From Primulina eburnea (taxonomy: Eukaryota > Streptophyta > Magnoliopsida > Lamiales > Gesneriaceae), in NCBI RefSeq assembly GCF_022965805.1, contig NW_027331344.1, forward strand, positions 36,001 to 100,000: DNA of 64,000 bases, in the 5' to 3' direction. Of this stretch, positions 54,187 to 64,000 are shown piece after piece. Below the pieces are notes generated by a model. That model ran no database searches. It was not told the DNA's origin and saw only the letters and a list, made by a program, of their open reading frames with translations. The position numbers and the translations under genes were made by a program. Positions within the stretch are counted from its first letter, which is position 1; each line of letters begins with the position of its first letter.

Positions 54187-55640
54187 GTATTTATATATTT
54201 GAAATGACATCCTTTAACAAGATTCTGATGCTTTCAAAAAAAATATAATGATTGGAAGATTTGTATGCATGCACATTTGGATGCACATGATGATGACACG
54301 TGGTATGTAATCACTAACGGTCCAATGAAGATACTTAAAACCAATACAACTATATCAGTTTCTGAGGGTACATTACATATGATTTAGAAGCATCCGTCAG
54401 AATGGACTGTGGAACACAAGAAGAGGGTAAATCTTGACAATATAGCTAAAGATATCATTTATAAAACTCTTGATAAGATTATATTTAGCAAAGATTAAAA
54501 CTTTTTCTACTGGCAAAGAAATTTTTGAGAAGCTAACCCAACTTTGTGAAGGTACTGACCAGACTAGGAGAACAAGTTGATTGTGTCTATCCAAAAGCTC
54601 GAAAACATAGAGATGAAAACTAGAGAAACTATGAGCGAGTTCGATGAGAGATTTAGAAACGTCGTGATCGAGCTGCCTGCTCTTGGGAAATAGTTCAACA
54701 TCATAGAGGTTTTACTGAAAGTAATGAGAGCTCTCTCAAGAGAGTGAGATGTAAAGTCCATTATTATGAAGGAGTCCAAAGATCTCAACAAAGTTGAACT
54801 GAATGACCTATTTGCATATTTGAAAACCTACGAGTTTTAGCTGGATAACATGATAGAAAAAGATCCATGCACTTCACAACCTACTAAAGCCCTAGATGTT
54901 GAAACTTCAACTCCAAAAGCCAACGAAGAAGCTTCCAGCAGAAAATCTGCTGACCAGATATTCAATGAAGCAATGTCTTTAATTTTTAAAAAAAATTAGA
55001 AAGTTTATGAGAAAAAACCAGTCTAAGTTTTATTCTTATCATAAAAAAGATCAAGCTGAAGACTCATGTTTATGTTAAACAATGGAAAAAAGAGTCATGT
55101 TATTGCAAATTATAACAGGCCCAAGAAGGACGATAAGAAGACATATGAGAAGAGACGTCCAAAGATGACAAAAGATCTTACAAGAAAAATAAGGACAAAA
55201 AAGTGCTAATTGCTTAAGAAACAAGAATAAATGGTATGATTCAGATTCTGATTCAGAGCAGTCATGTTCAGAAACCTCAACTAGTCAGAGTGATGATGAA
55301 AAGATTTGGTTTCTCTTGATAGATATTGAGCCGAAGCCAAAGAAGTTGAGATGGAAACTGCCGATGACATGATATTTGGCTTTGAATCAGGTGAATTTGC
55401 ACAAATAGATCATTTCACGGTACTACATAGCATGGTAGATGAGTACAAAAAAAATTCGCAATCATACGAAGAATTCAAAGTAGAGAATAAAGCCTAAAAA
55501 TAAGTCTAGCAACTCTAGCTACTTGCATCAAAAAGAACTTGACGGTCTGAGGATAAAAATGAATCTATTGATGACTGAAAATGATGATATGTGAAGGGTG
55601 TTCCAAGCAACGATTAATGAAAAGAAACGATGACTTTTTG
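54187..55640 (+). pseudogene. SIRE copia gag, heavily decayed
   Basis: Collinear with gag at 16255-17412: TWYVITNGPMKIL, WTVEHKKRVNLDNIAKDI, then KEIFEKLTQLCEG, KLIVSIQKLENIEMKT, MSEFDERF, LNKVELNDLFAYLKTYEF, the knuckle region (only CLC-TMEKR remains, so the CCHC is lost) and the Ser/Asp-rich SDSDSEQSCSETS. Many stops and frameshifts. It ends about 55640 and no pol follows. Confidence 0.8.
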
Positions 55641-55716
55641 GTAAAGCCCTCACATTATATAATCGTAATCTTATTTTCATTCTTGATAATTCATTATTTT
55701 TTTTTAATTGAGTATA

Positions 55717-55890
55717 TGTAATGACCCAAATCCTTATTTTGAATGAAGTATTAATTAAGAGATGATTAAATAGTTGTTAATTAAGTATTATTAAAGAATT
55801 GATAATTCAGGATCAAGCTGTTGGGATCCACCGAATTTAAATTGAATAACCCGATCTACTTTAGATTACATTATCCTGGGAAATCCAACT
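55717..55890 (+). repeat. possible gypsy LTR start fragment
   Basis: TGTAATGACCCAAATCC at 55717 looks like the start of a gypsy LTR (compare TGTAACGACCC ends). About 170 bases of AT-rich sequence follow before the direct repeat. There is no partner LTR, so this is tentative. Confidence 0.3.
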
Positions 55891-55894
55891 AGAC

Positions 55895-56776
55895 TTTCGT
55901 TATGAACTAAAATTTTCATTCTAGAGGATGAGGTAGCTTGGTTGATACGATAATTTGACTCGATTGTTTATGTGATTGAATTCCTTGTTGATTTTATTTT
56001 GTTTCTTTGTTTTTATTCGACTTCAGTTTACTGGTCATAAATTGTTCGTTGTCTGACTAATTCGACAACTTGAGAGAGAGACTAGGATTATAGATCATTA
56101 GAGACACATCGTTGAATGTTTATATCGTTCGGAAGACGTATAACTTTAGCGAGGCCTAGGTAAGAATATCCTTTGCATTTATCATTTAAACTTAAATTCT
56201 TGTTAGGAATGTTTAGATCGAAGTTTGAATGATACAGTTTATTCGTCACTTGGGAAATGGAGAATAAAATAATTAAGTGTTCTTGGCCAATAAATAATTG
56301 GAATTCATGTATAAAAATTCAACCGGGAATAATTATCATGCAAACTTATTGAAATCACTCCATTAGATATTTTATTTCATTGATATTTTCTCGATTCGAT
56401 AATTAGATTAATATTTATTTTCAATTAACTCATTTTCAATAAACCAGACTTTTTATTGAATTTTCTAAATAAAGTCATGACTATTTTAATTACAAGCACT
56501 GATATATTTTTATATACACACTCCTCGTGAGAACGATACTTTACTCACATATATTAAAACTTGACAATCATGCGCTTGTTAGCGGAAAATAAGCGACAAC
56601 AGGTCTTCATCTCTGACAAGAAGATTAAGTGAATTTGAGTTCCCATTTTACTACCTTTAATTTCGTTCCACATGAATATGTTTCTGTAAATTTCTCCATG
56701 GACCAACAGGTTTTACTTCATCCATTAAGCATCGCTTGAGGTACATGAAAATGATCGATTATGCATCTCGCTTTGT
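55895..56776. repeat. 0.88 kb direct repeat, copy 1
   Basis: Aligns throughout with 57471-58364: both start TTTCGTTATGAACTAAA, share TTGATACGATAATTTGACTCG and GACAATCATGCGCTTG, and end GATCGATTATNCATC-CGCTTTGT. They are roughly 90 percent identical by eye. No protein frame. The ends are not TG/CA, and I cannot say which element it belongs to. Confidence 0.88.
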
Positions 56777-56798
56777 TCAATATTTCGCTTTATATTTC

Positions 56799-57003
56799 GT
56801 ACTACTCATATCAAGAAGGTGCATCTTCTTTTCGATAGCTCATCACATAAAAACTCCAAAGTTAAGCGTACTTGAGTTGAGGCAATTTTGAGATAAGTGA
56901 CCCCCTGGGAAGTTTCCCAGGGTGCGTGGGAGCGAGGACATAAGCACACTGGAAAGACTCGTCTTGGTACAGTGAGGACAGTCGTCGAATCTGGGGCATT
57001 ACA
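56799..57003 (+). repeat. truncated Cassandra LTR with 5S-like core
   Basis: It matches the minus-strand LTRs at 26659 and 27516 from GTACTACTCATATCAAGAAGG to the LTR end CATTACA. Box A region AGTTAAGCGTACTTG (56860-56874) and box C region AAGTGACCCCCTGGGAA (56895-56911) are changed relative to 5S consensus. The U3-side half is missing. Confidence 0.85.
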
Positions 57004-57378
57004 AGTCGATTTGAAAGACTTCATTTTTTTGTATTATAGTGAATTAATTAATAAAGAATGACTTCATAATTATTGAGTTGTATTCAAAGTTAACTATCGG
57101 TTCATCTTTTACAAAGTAATTAAAATTTAAGTATGGTTCATTTTTTACTTCACTAAATATAAATTTTAATTTTTTTTAACTTTGTACTTCAGCAAAACTA
57201 CTTTTTCGAAGTAAAATGTTACAAAAAATTAGAAATGAAGTTGTTTTTAAATTTAGAAGTAAAAAATAATATTTTATTTTGCCGGTTTGATTACCAAAGT
57301 TAATTGGTATATACTACTACATAAATAATAATCACGAAGTAACCTGTGGCGAAGTAAAAACCAAAAATTCTACTAGTG
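57004..57378. mobile_element. possible CACTA-like element end
   Basis: The right end read inward is CACTAGTAGAATTTTTGG (57378 leftward), a CACTA-type terminus, preceded by repeated GAAGTAA/CGAAGTAAAA words that could be subterminal repeats. A matching left end is not found, so only this end is supported. Confidence 0.4.
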
Positions 57379-57470
57379 GTCACTTCTGATTTGTAATCTA
57401 ATTCTTTCGTCCTTTTTATTTTTCGTGTTGCGATGTATATACATTCAAACATGCTTTGCTTTTGATAAGA

Positions 57471-58364
57471 TTTCGTTATGAACTAAATTTTCCATTCTAG
57501 AGGATAACGTAGCTTTGTTGATACGATAATTTGACTCGATTGTTTATGTGATTGAATTCCATTTTGATTTAATTGTGTTTCTTTTTTTTATTCGACGTTA
57601 GTTTACTGGTCATAAATTTTTTGTTGTTTGATTAATTCTACAAGTCCGGAGAGGGACTAGGAGTGTAGATCATTATAGACACATCATTGAATGTTTACAT
57701 CGTTTGGAAGACACATAGCTAGCGAGGCCTAGATAAGAACATTGTTTACATTTATCATTTAAACATAGATTTTTATTAGGAATGTTTGGATCGAAGTTTG
57801 AATAATAGAATTTATTCGAAACTTGGGAAAGAGGGAATAAAATAATTAGGTGTTCTTGGCCATTAAATAATTGGAATTCATGAATAGAAATTCAACCGAG
57901 AATAATTATCGTGAAAACTTAGTGAAATCAATCCTCTAGATATTTTCTCTCATTGATATTTTCTCGATTCAGTGATTAGATTAATATTTATTTGCAATTA
58001 ATTCATTTTCAGTAAACCAAACTTTTTATTGATTTTTCTAAATAAAGTCATGACTATTTTTATTATAAGCACTGATATATTTTTACATACATGCACACTC
58101 TTCATGAGAACGATATTTTACTCACATATATCAATACTTGACAATCATGCGCTTGCGAGCGGAAAATAAGTAACAACAGGTCTTCATCTCCGACAAGAAG
58201 ATTAAGTAAATTTGAGTTCCCATTTTACTACATTTAATATCGTTCCACACTTCCACATGAATATGTTTCTATAAATTTGTCCATGAACCAACCAGTTCCA
58301 CTTCATCCATTAAGCATCGCTCGAGGTTCATGATCACAATGATCGATTATCCATCGCGCTTTGT
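57471..58364. repeat. 0.89 kb direct repeat, copy 2
   Basis: Partner of 55895-56776. The 0.69 kb between the copies holds the Cassandra LTR piece and the CACTA-like end. If the repeats are LTRs of an unknown short element, the usual TG/CA ends, PBS and PPT are not apparent. Confidence 0.85.
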
Positions 58365-58442
58365 ATTTTGTATAAAGTAGGTACTCTTGCGATTTCAGAA
58401 ATTTTATATCGAAATTAAAAAAGACTTGATGTATAAGATATT

Positions 58443-58613
58443 TGTTAGAAGTAGTATTTTATTAGTTTTATTAGCTTGACTTGTCTTTCCACACATACAG
58501 TATAAATAACTTCTCTTAGTTCGTTTGTTCTTAATAAAAATTCAGTTTGTATTCTTCAGTTCAGAGCTTGAGTTCTGTTTTTCTTCAATGAAATCAATTT
58601 CATTTCTCTAATA
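58443..58613 (+). repeat. 5-prime LTR of the RE-type copia element
   Basis: Starts TGTTAGAAGTAG, ends about CTCTAATA (CTCTAACA expected). It contains TATAAATA at 58501-58508 and AATAAA at 58533-58538, a complete minimal promoter and poly(A) signal in 171 bases. Confidence 0.82.
58501..58508 (+). promoter_or_regulatory. TATA box of the RE-type copia LTR
   Basis: TATAAATA within CAGTATAAATAACTTC, 58 bases into the LTR. Confidence 0.65.
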
Positions 58614-58625
58614 TGGTATCAGAGC
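58614..58625 (+). other. primer binding site, initiator tRNA-Met
   Basis: TGGTATCAGAGC directly after the LTR. Confidence 0.95.
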
Positions 58626-58726
58626 AATAAACAAAAGTTTCGATCGATCTTTTTTGCGATCGCTTTTTTCTTTAATCTTCAGCTCGCTTTTGCATCATCT
58701 GCTTCTTTTCTCGATTCGTTCAATTT

Positions 58727-59813
58727 TTGACGATGGTGAAAGGCGGTGGTCAAGCGATCAACAACAATGCCAATTCCGCTTCCGTCAATCGCATTTTTGC
58801 TGAGGATTCAAGCAATCCTTATTTCCTGCAGAATGGTGATCATCCAGGACTTGTCCTCGTTTCTCATCCGCTTTCAGGCTCAAATTACAACACCTGGAGC
58901 AGAGCTATTGTCATGGCGTTGACTGCTAAGAACAAATTAGGTTTTGTAGATAATTCTATAGCTCGTCCTTCTCCTGATGATTTGCTATACAGAGCTTGGA
59001 ATCGATGTAACAGCATGGTAACCTCTTGGATTTTAAATGCTGTTTTTCGAGAAATTGCTGATAGCTTAATGTACATGTCAACTTGCCATGAGGTCTGGGT
59101 TGATTTGCGCGATCTTTTCCAACAAAGCAATGCTCCAAGGATTTATCAGATTAAAAAGCTGCTTAGTGCACTTAGTCAAGGATCTTTGAGCGTCAGTTCG
59201 TATTACACAAAATTACGAACGCTTTGGGATGAATTGAAAGACTACCAACCTGTTTCTGTCTGTCACTGTGGTTCCATGCGAGAGTGGGTGAATTATCATA
59301 ATCAGGATTGTGTTATGCAATTTCTTATGGGGCTAAATGAATCTTATTCTCAGATACGTGCGCAAATATTGTTGGTGGATCCTCTTCCTGTTATCGCTAA
59401 AGTTTTTTTCTCTTGTAGTCCAAGAGGAATGGCAGAGGTCTATTACAACTGGAAATATTGATACTTCTTTTGTCCCAAGCACATCTGCTGCTGTAGGCAA
59501 TGTCAAGAAATTTTTGAATTCCAGAGGCAAAGGTGATAAGGTTTGTTCTCATTGCAACTACACTAACCATACTGTTGATAAATGTTACAAATTACATGGT
59601 TTTCCTCCTGGTCATCCTAAGTTTGGGACAAAGCTATCTTTTGGCAAAGCACCAGCACAATCATGTCAGAATTATGCTCCTCCAGAACTTGCTTCCACTG
59701 TTTCTGTTGATTCCCTCACACATGGACAATGTAATCAACTCATTGAGTTTTTAAGCTCGAAGATTCAGAATTTGAGTAACTCCAATTTGGAACAACAACA
59801 GCAAGAATCCTGA
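58727..59813 (+). pseudogene. gag: RE-type copia gag, one frameshift and one stop
   Basis: Frame 58727-59461 (start 58727 or 58733) carries the gag N-terminal domain (SSNPYFLQNGDHPGLVLV, HPLSGSNYNTWSRAIVMAL, LGFVDNSIARP) and the UBN2-like part (EVWVDLRDLFQQSNAPRIYQIKKLLS, LWDELKDYQPV, FLMGLNESYSQIRAQIL). A slip in the run of T at about 59404-59410 moves the frame to 59337-59813, which has EEWQRSI, a Cys/His cluster CSHCNYTNHTVDKCYKLHGFP and a Gln-rich end. TGA at 59811-59813 separates it from protease in the same frame. Confidence 0.9.
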
Positions 59814-60067
59814 GTGTTCTGCTTCAATGGTATTCTTCCTACCATTCAACGTTTTGATTGGGTAATAGATACAGGAGCCACACATCACATCTGTTGCTCA
59901 ATGTCTCTCTTTACCACAATTAGAAAGATCAATTCCAAAGTGACCTTTCCAAATAATTTCTCAATCCATGTTACTCATGTTGGCTCGGTTCAATTATCCA
60001 GAGAACTGGCCCTTCATGATGTTCTATATGTACCACAATTTAAATTCAATTTGCTTTCCATCACTTC
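59814..60067 (+). pseudogene. copia protease, interrupted by solo LTR
   Basis: Same frame as gag after the TGA: FDWVIDTGATHHICCSM (protease active site DTGA), VTFPNNFSIHVTHVGSVQL, LALHDVLYVPQFKFNLLSI. The frame is cut after LLSI by the insertion and resumes at 62335. Confidence 0.88.
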
Positions 60068-60608
60068 TGTGGGGACCCGGACGCTAATCATGTTCTTAAT
60101 CATCATTGGGACTAATTAAAACAATTATAATAAACAGGGTCTAAATTTTTTTTTTAAAATAATGCGGAACATAGTGACATAAAATATATATACATATCAG
60201 TATATAAAAGTACTAGTCATGTACCACTTACATTTATTCAACTAAGGTTTAACATCTAATGTCAAGTGTCCAAACCCTATCCCTAATCCAAGTCTGGAGC
60301 CTCCACTCTAATCACGATCTCTCCTCATCTCCTAGACCCTGAACCTGTCCCACCTGTTGTCAAGTACACATACAAACAAGACAACTGCCGGATAATTCCG
60401 GTGAGAATATAATCCCAGTATAAATCAACGAAACATGCAGTCATATGATAAACATAAAAGCATGGACAGATAACATTAATATATATCAAAAGCTGAAACA
60501 TAATCAATATCAAACTGTCGACAATGCTTGTGACTCCACGACTCAGACTAGACTCAATCCTAGCCTAGGGATCCCGGTTTCCAGACATTGGCATTCCATA
60601 TCAACCAA

Positions 60609-60842
60609 CAATAATATAAAAGACTCCAATTCTATCCTCGTCGATGTAGCATTGATCACCAGTAATAGAAGAAGCTCTGTTTCTATCCACATCGGTATAG
60701 TATCGATCACAAGTAATAGAAGAAACTCCGATTCTATCCACATCGATCAACAGTAATAGAAGAAGTTATAATTCTATCCACATCGATACAGTACCGATCA
60801 CTAGTAATAGAAGGAGCTATGATTCTATCCACATCGATAGTC
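60609..60842 (-). repeat. about 51-base minisatellite in the solo LTR
   Basis: The word AGTAATAGAA recurs at 60661, 60712, 60752 and 60803, each followed by TCTATCC-CATCG text: units of 51, 40 and 51 bases plus partial ends. The related LTR at 35752 has one copy (near 37154-37205, minus sense here), so the array expanded in this copy or its lineage. Confidence 0.85.
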
Positions 60843-61797
60843 AATTATCCGGTGACAGACTATGGCACTACCGCCAATACACTATCTTATGACATCGTGC
60901 AATGTGACCGTGGAGATCTCACCACTAACAGGCACTTCTGTCATAAGATTACTCTTCTAATACCTGCTATCTATAAATCAAGAGAACAAGTACATCAATC
61001 AAATTAATGCAAATATCAATGCAATAAAGTAAAGTATGTGATTTAGGGAAACACAAGTCTAAACCGACTCAAGTCGATCTCCCAATACACATTGACTTAT
61101 ACCTTTATCTTCTCGGTCTGACGAAGACGAAGTTCCAAAGTCAACTCTGTCCATATCCAATATGATAATGACAATACCGAACAGACACAATATCAATATA
61201 TAACCCAATTCAGAACCTGTTCTGATCAATACTCAAATCAAAACATAAACTGATCAATATCGAATCAAAACACAATCTAATCCATATCGACGATATCACG
61301 ATATAATCGAAGTCACTACTGAATCTGATCAATATCAATTTACGGATGTTTCGACGGCATAATAATACAATCTCGATAACCCCGTCAGTCTCAACATCAC
61401 AAACATAATACCAGAACTCATAATCAATATCAGTATAACTCATAATTTCAACGATAATAAAAATCTGATATCGCATCTCAGACAAATTGATTCCAAAAAT
61501 CATAAAAATTACAAAAACAGTCTGTTCTTCAATCTGACTTCAAATATACGATGTCTACTATATCATAAACACCATATATGATTCATATTCGATTCTGACA
61601 ATATCATAATATCAAATCATGTCTAAACATAACAAAACTTACGTCTAGTTGCAGCTGTCGTCGCTAGGAACACGATACCGTACTCGGATTCAAAATCAGA
61701 CGGACGGATTTCTTGTAAATCGAATTCTAATGTCAGGAATCAATTCTTCTAAAGTTTCCTCGATTTCTCCTTTTTCCTTATCTATAAACTTTTGTAT

Positions 61798-61823
61798 GTA
61801 TATATATATATATATATCTATAT
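61798..61823 (-). promoter_or_regulatory. TATA-like run of the solo LTR
   Basis: A TATATATATA run about 50 bases downstream (minus sense) of the palindrome array, corresponding to the TATA-like run at about 36140 in the related LTR. Confidence 0.5.
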
Positions 61824-61870
61824 CTCGCGCATGCATCAGGGCAAGTGGCGTCTTTCCGTTCTGCATGACT

Positions 61871-62163
61871 CGCGCATATGCGCGCTCAAAATCCACGCAT
61901 ATGCGCCGGAAGCCTTATCCGGCTACTGGACTACCCGCGCATATGCGCGCACATAAGTCGCGCATATGCGCGAGACCTACTGTCTCGTGCCTCCCCTGAC
62001 TCGCGCATATGCGCGGTTTCGCCGCGCATATGCGCGAGGCTTTCTGCACATTTGCCTTGGCTACTGGACATGCCGCGCATATGCGCGCACACACGCCGCG
62101 CAGATGCGCGGGGTTTTCTGCCAAACCCGCACATGTGTGCGCACCAGATCGCGCATGTGCGCG
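61871..62163. promoter_or_regulatory. array of ten 14-base palindromes in five pairs
   Basis: Six copies are exactly CGCGCATATGCGCG (61871, 61936, 61959, 62002, 62023, 62074); four are variants (61894, 62097, 62128, 62150). They form five pairs with member starts 21-23 bases apart, each pair spanning 35-37 bases. Pair starts are 54-72 bases apart. The array lies 171 bases from the LTR start and about 50 bases upstream of the TATA-like run. Confidence 0.9.
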
Positions 62164-62334
62164 AATGGCACCTCCCTCGCACATATTTCGCATCTTTTCT
62201 CGTCTTTTCCGGTCCACTCCGTTCCGTCTATAATTACCTTGATTAATCAATAAATCATTTTAGATTAATCTCAAATTACGGTAATGATACCCAAATCATT
62301 TCAGATTACGGTAATCAAACTCTCGGGCCTTACA

Positions 62335-64000
62335 ACTTCTCTTACTAATTCTTTCTCATGTTCTGTTTGTTTTTTTTCTAATATTTGCAAAATTCAGGAT
62401 ACAAATCAGTCCAAGATGATTGGGATGGGTAGGCGTATTGGAAATCTTTATGTGCTGAGCAAGTTCGGAAAAGCTCCATCTCCGGCCGTTTGTAATACTA
62501 ATACTTCTGTTGATCTTTCCCATTTATGGCATTTTCGTATGGGACATCCTTCCTTTGTTAAACTTTCTGTTTTGAATAAATACTTGGGTTCTACTTTTGT
62601 CAAACAGAATCATGTGCCTTGTTCTATTTGCCATTTATCAAAACAGAAGCGTTTGCCTTTTATTTCTCAACCTATTGTGTGTAACATGTCTTTTGAACTC
62701 TTACACATTGATATTTGGGGTCCTTTTAGTTCAATTTCAGTTGAGGGATATAAATATTTCGTAACCATAGTAGATGATCATTCTCGTTTCACTTGGGCAT
62801 ACATGTTGAAAGCTAAAAGTGATGTCCAACATATTTTTCCCGTTTTTTATCAAATGATATCCACTCAGTTTAATGCCAACATTAAAGGGGTTCGGAGTGA
62901 TAATGCTCCAGAACTCAACTTCACTAATTTTTTTCTTCAAAAGGGGATTGTTCATTATCATTCTTGTGTTGAAAGGTCACAACAAAACTCCGTTGTTGAA
63001 CGTAAGCATCAACACATTCTGAATGTGGCTCGTGCACTTCTCTTTCAATCCAACATTCCCTTGATTTATTGGCCTGATTGTATTCTCACTTCCATTTACT
63101 TGATAAACAGAACTCCATCAGTGTTACTTCACAACAGGTCACCTTTTGAGTTGTTGCATCATAAACTGCCTTCTTATTCACATTTGAGAGTTTTTGGTTG
63201 TTTATCCTATGCTTCCATGCTTGTCTCTGCTCGTGACAAATTTTCATCTCGAGCCATCAAATCTGTTTTCCTCGGATATCCTACAGGTTACAAAGGGTAT
63301 AAATTGTTAAATATGGAAACCAATGAGATATTCATTTCACGGGATGTTATGTTTCATGAACATATTTTCCCTTTCAAAGACATTCTGTCCTCAAGTATTT
63401 CTTCTGATATTTTTCCTGATAGTGTCGTTCCAACAAACGATCTCCCATTACCCATTCCAGAAAACTTACAGCAACATACTCGATCCAATCGCCTAACTCG
63501 TGCCCCACATCATCTTTGTGACTACCACTGTTTTACAATTACATCTGATCTTTCTTGTACAACCACATATCTGTTGTCCTCATATCTTACTTCTCATCGA
63601 TTTTCACCTACATTTTCTGCTCTCGTCAGCAATATCTCTTCCATCATTGAACCAGAACATTATTCTCAAGCTGTTGTTCTTCCCAAGTGGAGACAAGCAA
63701 TGGCAGATGAACTCAATGCTTTAGAGGCGAATAACACTTGGTCAATTGTTTCCCTGCCACACGGCAAATCTTTGATTGGTTGCCGTTGGGTTTACAAGGC
63801 TAAATTCTCTGCTGATGGTTCTTTACAGCGTTACAAGGCTCGTCTTGTTGCCAAAGGGTACACACAAACTGAAGGCATTGATTATCTTGAAACATTCTCC
63901 CCGGTGGCTAAACTAGTAACTGTTAAGGTTTTATTGGCCTTAGCTGCTGCTCGCGGTTGGTTTCTAATTCAACTTGATGTTACCAACGCTTTTCTACATG
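62335..64000 (+). CDS. pol: copia integrase and reverse transcriptase, open to window end
   Basis: An unbroken frame from the target duplication to the last base (about 555 codons). GAG-pre-integrase/zinc region HLWHFRMGHPS with CSICHLSKQ; integrase D of LLHIDIWGPF, D of VRSDNAPEL and E of QQNSVVERKHQH; C-terminal YLINRTPS, LRVFGCLSYAS and SVFLGYPTGYKGYK; then RT: WRQAMADELNALEANNTW, GCRWVYKAKFSADGS, YKARLVAKGY, FSPVAKLVTVKVLLALAA and FLIQLDVTNAFLH at the edge. Catalytic residues visible so far are intact. Compared with the other pol regions here this one is young. Confidence 0.92.

Larger units (their letters stand above)
60068..62334 (-). repeat. solo LTR of the same gypsy family as 35752-43875
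   Basis: Minus strand: TGTAAGGCCCGAGAGTTTGATTACCG... to ...GGGTCCCCACA, 2267 bases, matching the ends and much of the body of the LTRs at 35752 and 41688. Flanked by ACTTC (60063-60067 and 62335-62339). No internal region, so it arose by LTR-LTR recombination. It has a five-pair palindrome array (61871-62163) where the other copies have a three-dyad array of unrelated sequence, and a local minisatellite (60609-60842). Confidence 0.93.
58443..64000 (+). mobile_element. RE-type Ty1/copia retrotransposon, 5-prime part, runs off window
   Basis: A short 171-base LTR, a tRNA-Met PBS, gag, protease, integrase and the start of RT in the copia order. It is split at 60068-62334 by a solo LTR with ACTTC target duplications. 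The short LTR, the GSNYNTWSRA Gag text and the long QQQ-ending Gag match elements of the RE1/RE2 kind. RNase H and the 3-prime LTR lie beyond the window. Visible damage is small: a one-base slip in a T run, one TGA, and the insertion. Confidence 0.92.

Noticed and set aside
61871..62163. CRISPR-like look of regularly spaced short palindromic repeats
   Set aside because: The repeats come in close pairs inside an LTR promoter, spacers are short and not unique phage-like sequence, and the setting is a plant retrotransposon.
61649..62250. Several ORFs over the palindrome array on both strands (Arg/Ala/Cys-rich products such as MRAHTPRRCAGF)
   Set aside because: They are translations of the CGCGCATATGCGCG repeats, open in many frames because of GC richness. 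No domain, no start context.

Overview
This 64 kb window is plant nuclear DNA made almost entirely of transposable elements nested inside one another. I see no ordinary host gene, rRNA gene or tRNA gene. The evidence for a flowering plant is the mix of element families: SIRE-type and RE-type Ty1/copia, Athila-type and chromovirus-like Ty3/gypsy, a Cassandra-like TRIM carrying 5S rRNA sequence, CACTA-type ends, a PIF/Harbinger-like element, and primer binding sites for plant initiator tRNA-Met (TGGTATCAGAGC). The style of the extra 3-prime ORFs in the SIRE elements reminds me of Lamiales, perhaps Gesneriaceae, but that is an impression and not a result.

Layout. 1-2530: minus-strand gypsy element (gag, protease, start of RT, PBS, part of an LTR), cut by the window edge. 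2531-6895: the 3-prime half of a plus-strand SIRE-type copia element (RNase H, a 3-prime extra ORF, an LTR). 6945-13018: block A, an old mosaic of LTR-like sequence and minus-strand copia gag-integrase remains. 13561-53988: block B, a diverged second copy of block A, expanded from about 6 kb to 40 kb by later insertions. Block A serves as an internal empty-site control, so most insertions can be placed closely and several have clear target-site duplications.

Insertions in block B, left to right: a 12.7 kb SIRE-type copia element (13800-26545) with a 1.36 kb Harbinger-like element in its left LTR; a Cassandra-like element (26659-28019, duplication ATTCC); an Athila-type gypsy element (28560-45180, duplication AATAG) whose right LTR was split by an 8.1 kb gypsy element (35752-43875, duplication ATATT); a CACTA-like element (about 46552-47408); and a 3.08 kb solo LTR (50697-53775). 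After block B come a decayed SIRE gag (54187-55640), a pair of unexplained 0.9 kb direct repeats flanking a Cassandra LTR piece, and an RE-type copia element (58443 to the window end). The copia element is split by a 2.27 kb solo LTR (60068-62334, duplication ACTTC) of the same family as the 8.1 kb gypsy element.

Most coding regions are broken. The better-preserved frames are the gypsy gag-pol at 1-1989 (one in-frame TAG), gag at 38395-39309, RT-RNase H at 20068-21417, integrase-RT at 62335-64000, and a 126-codon antisense gene at 21649-22029 that has its own TATA box and AATAAA signal. The two most unusual signals are that antisense unit and a promoter-proximal array of paired palindromes in the gypsy LTRs, whose geometry is kept between family members while its sequence is completely different.
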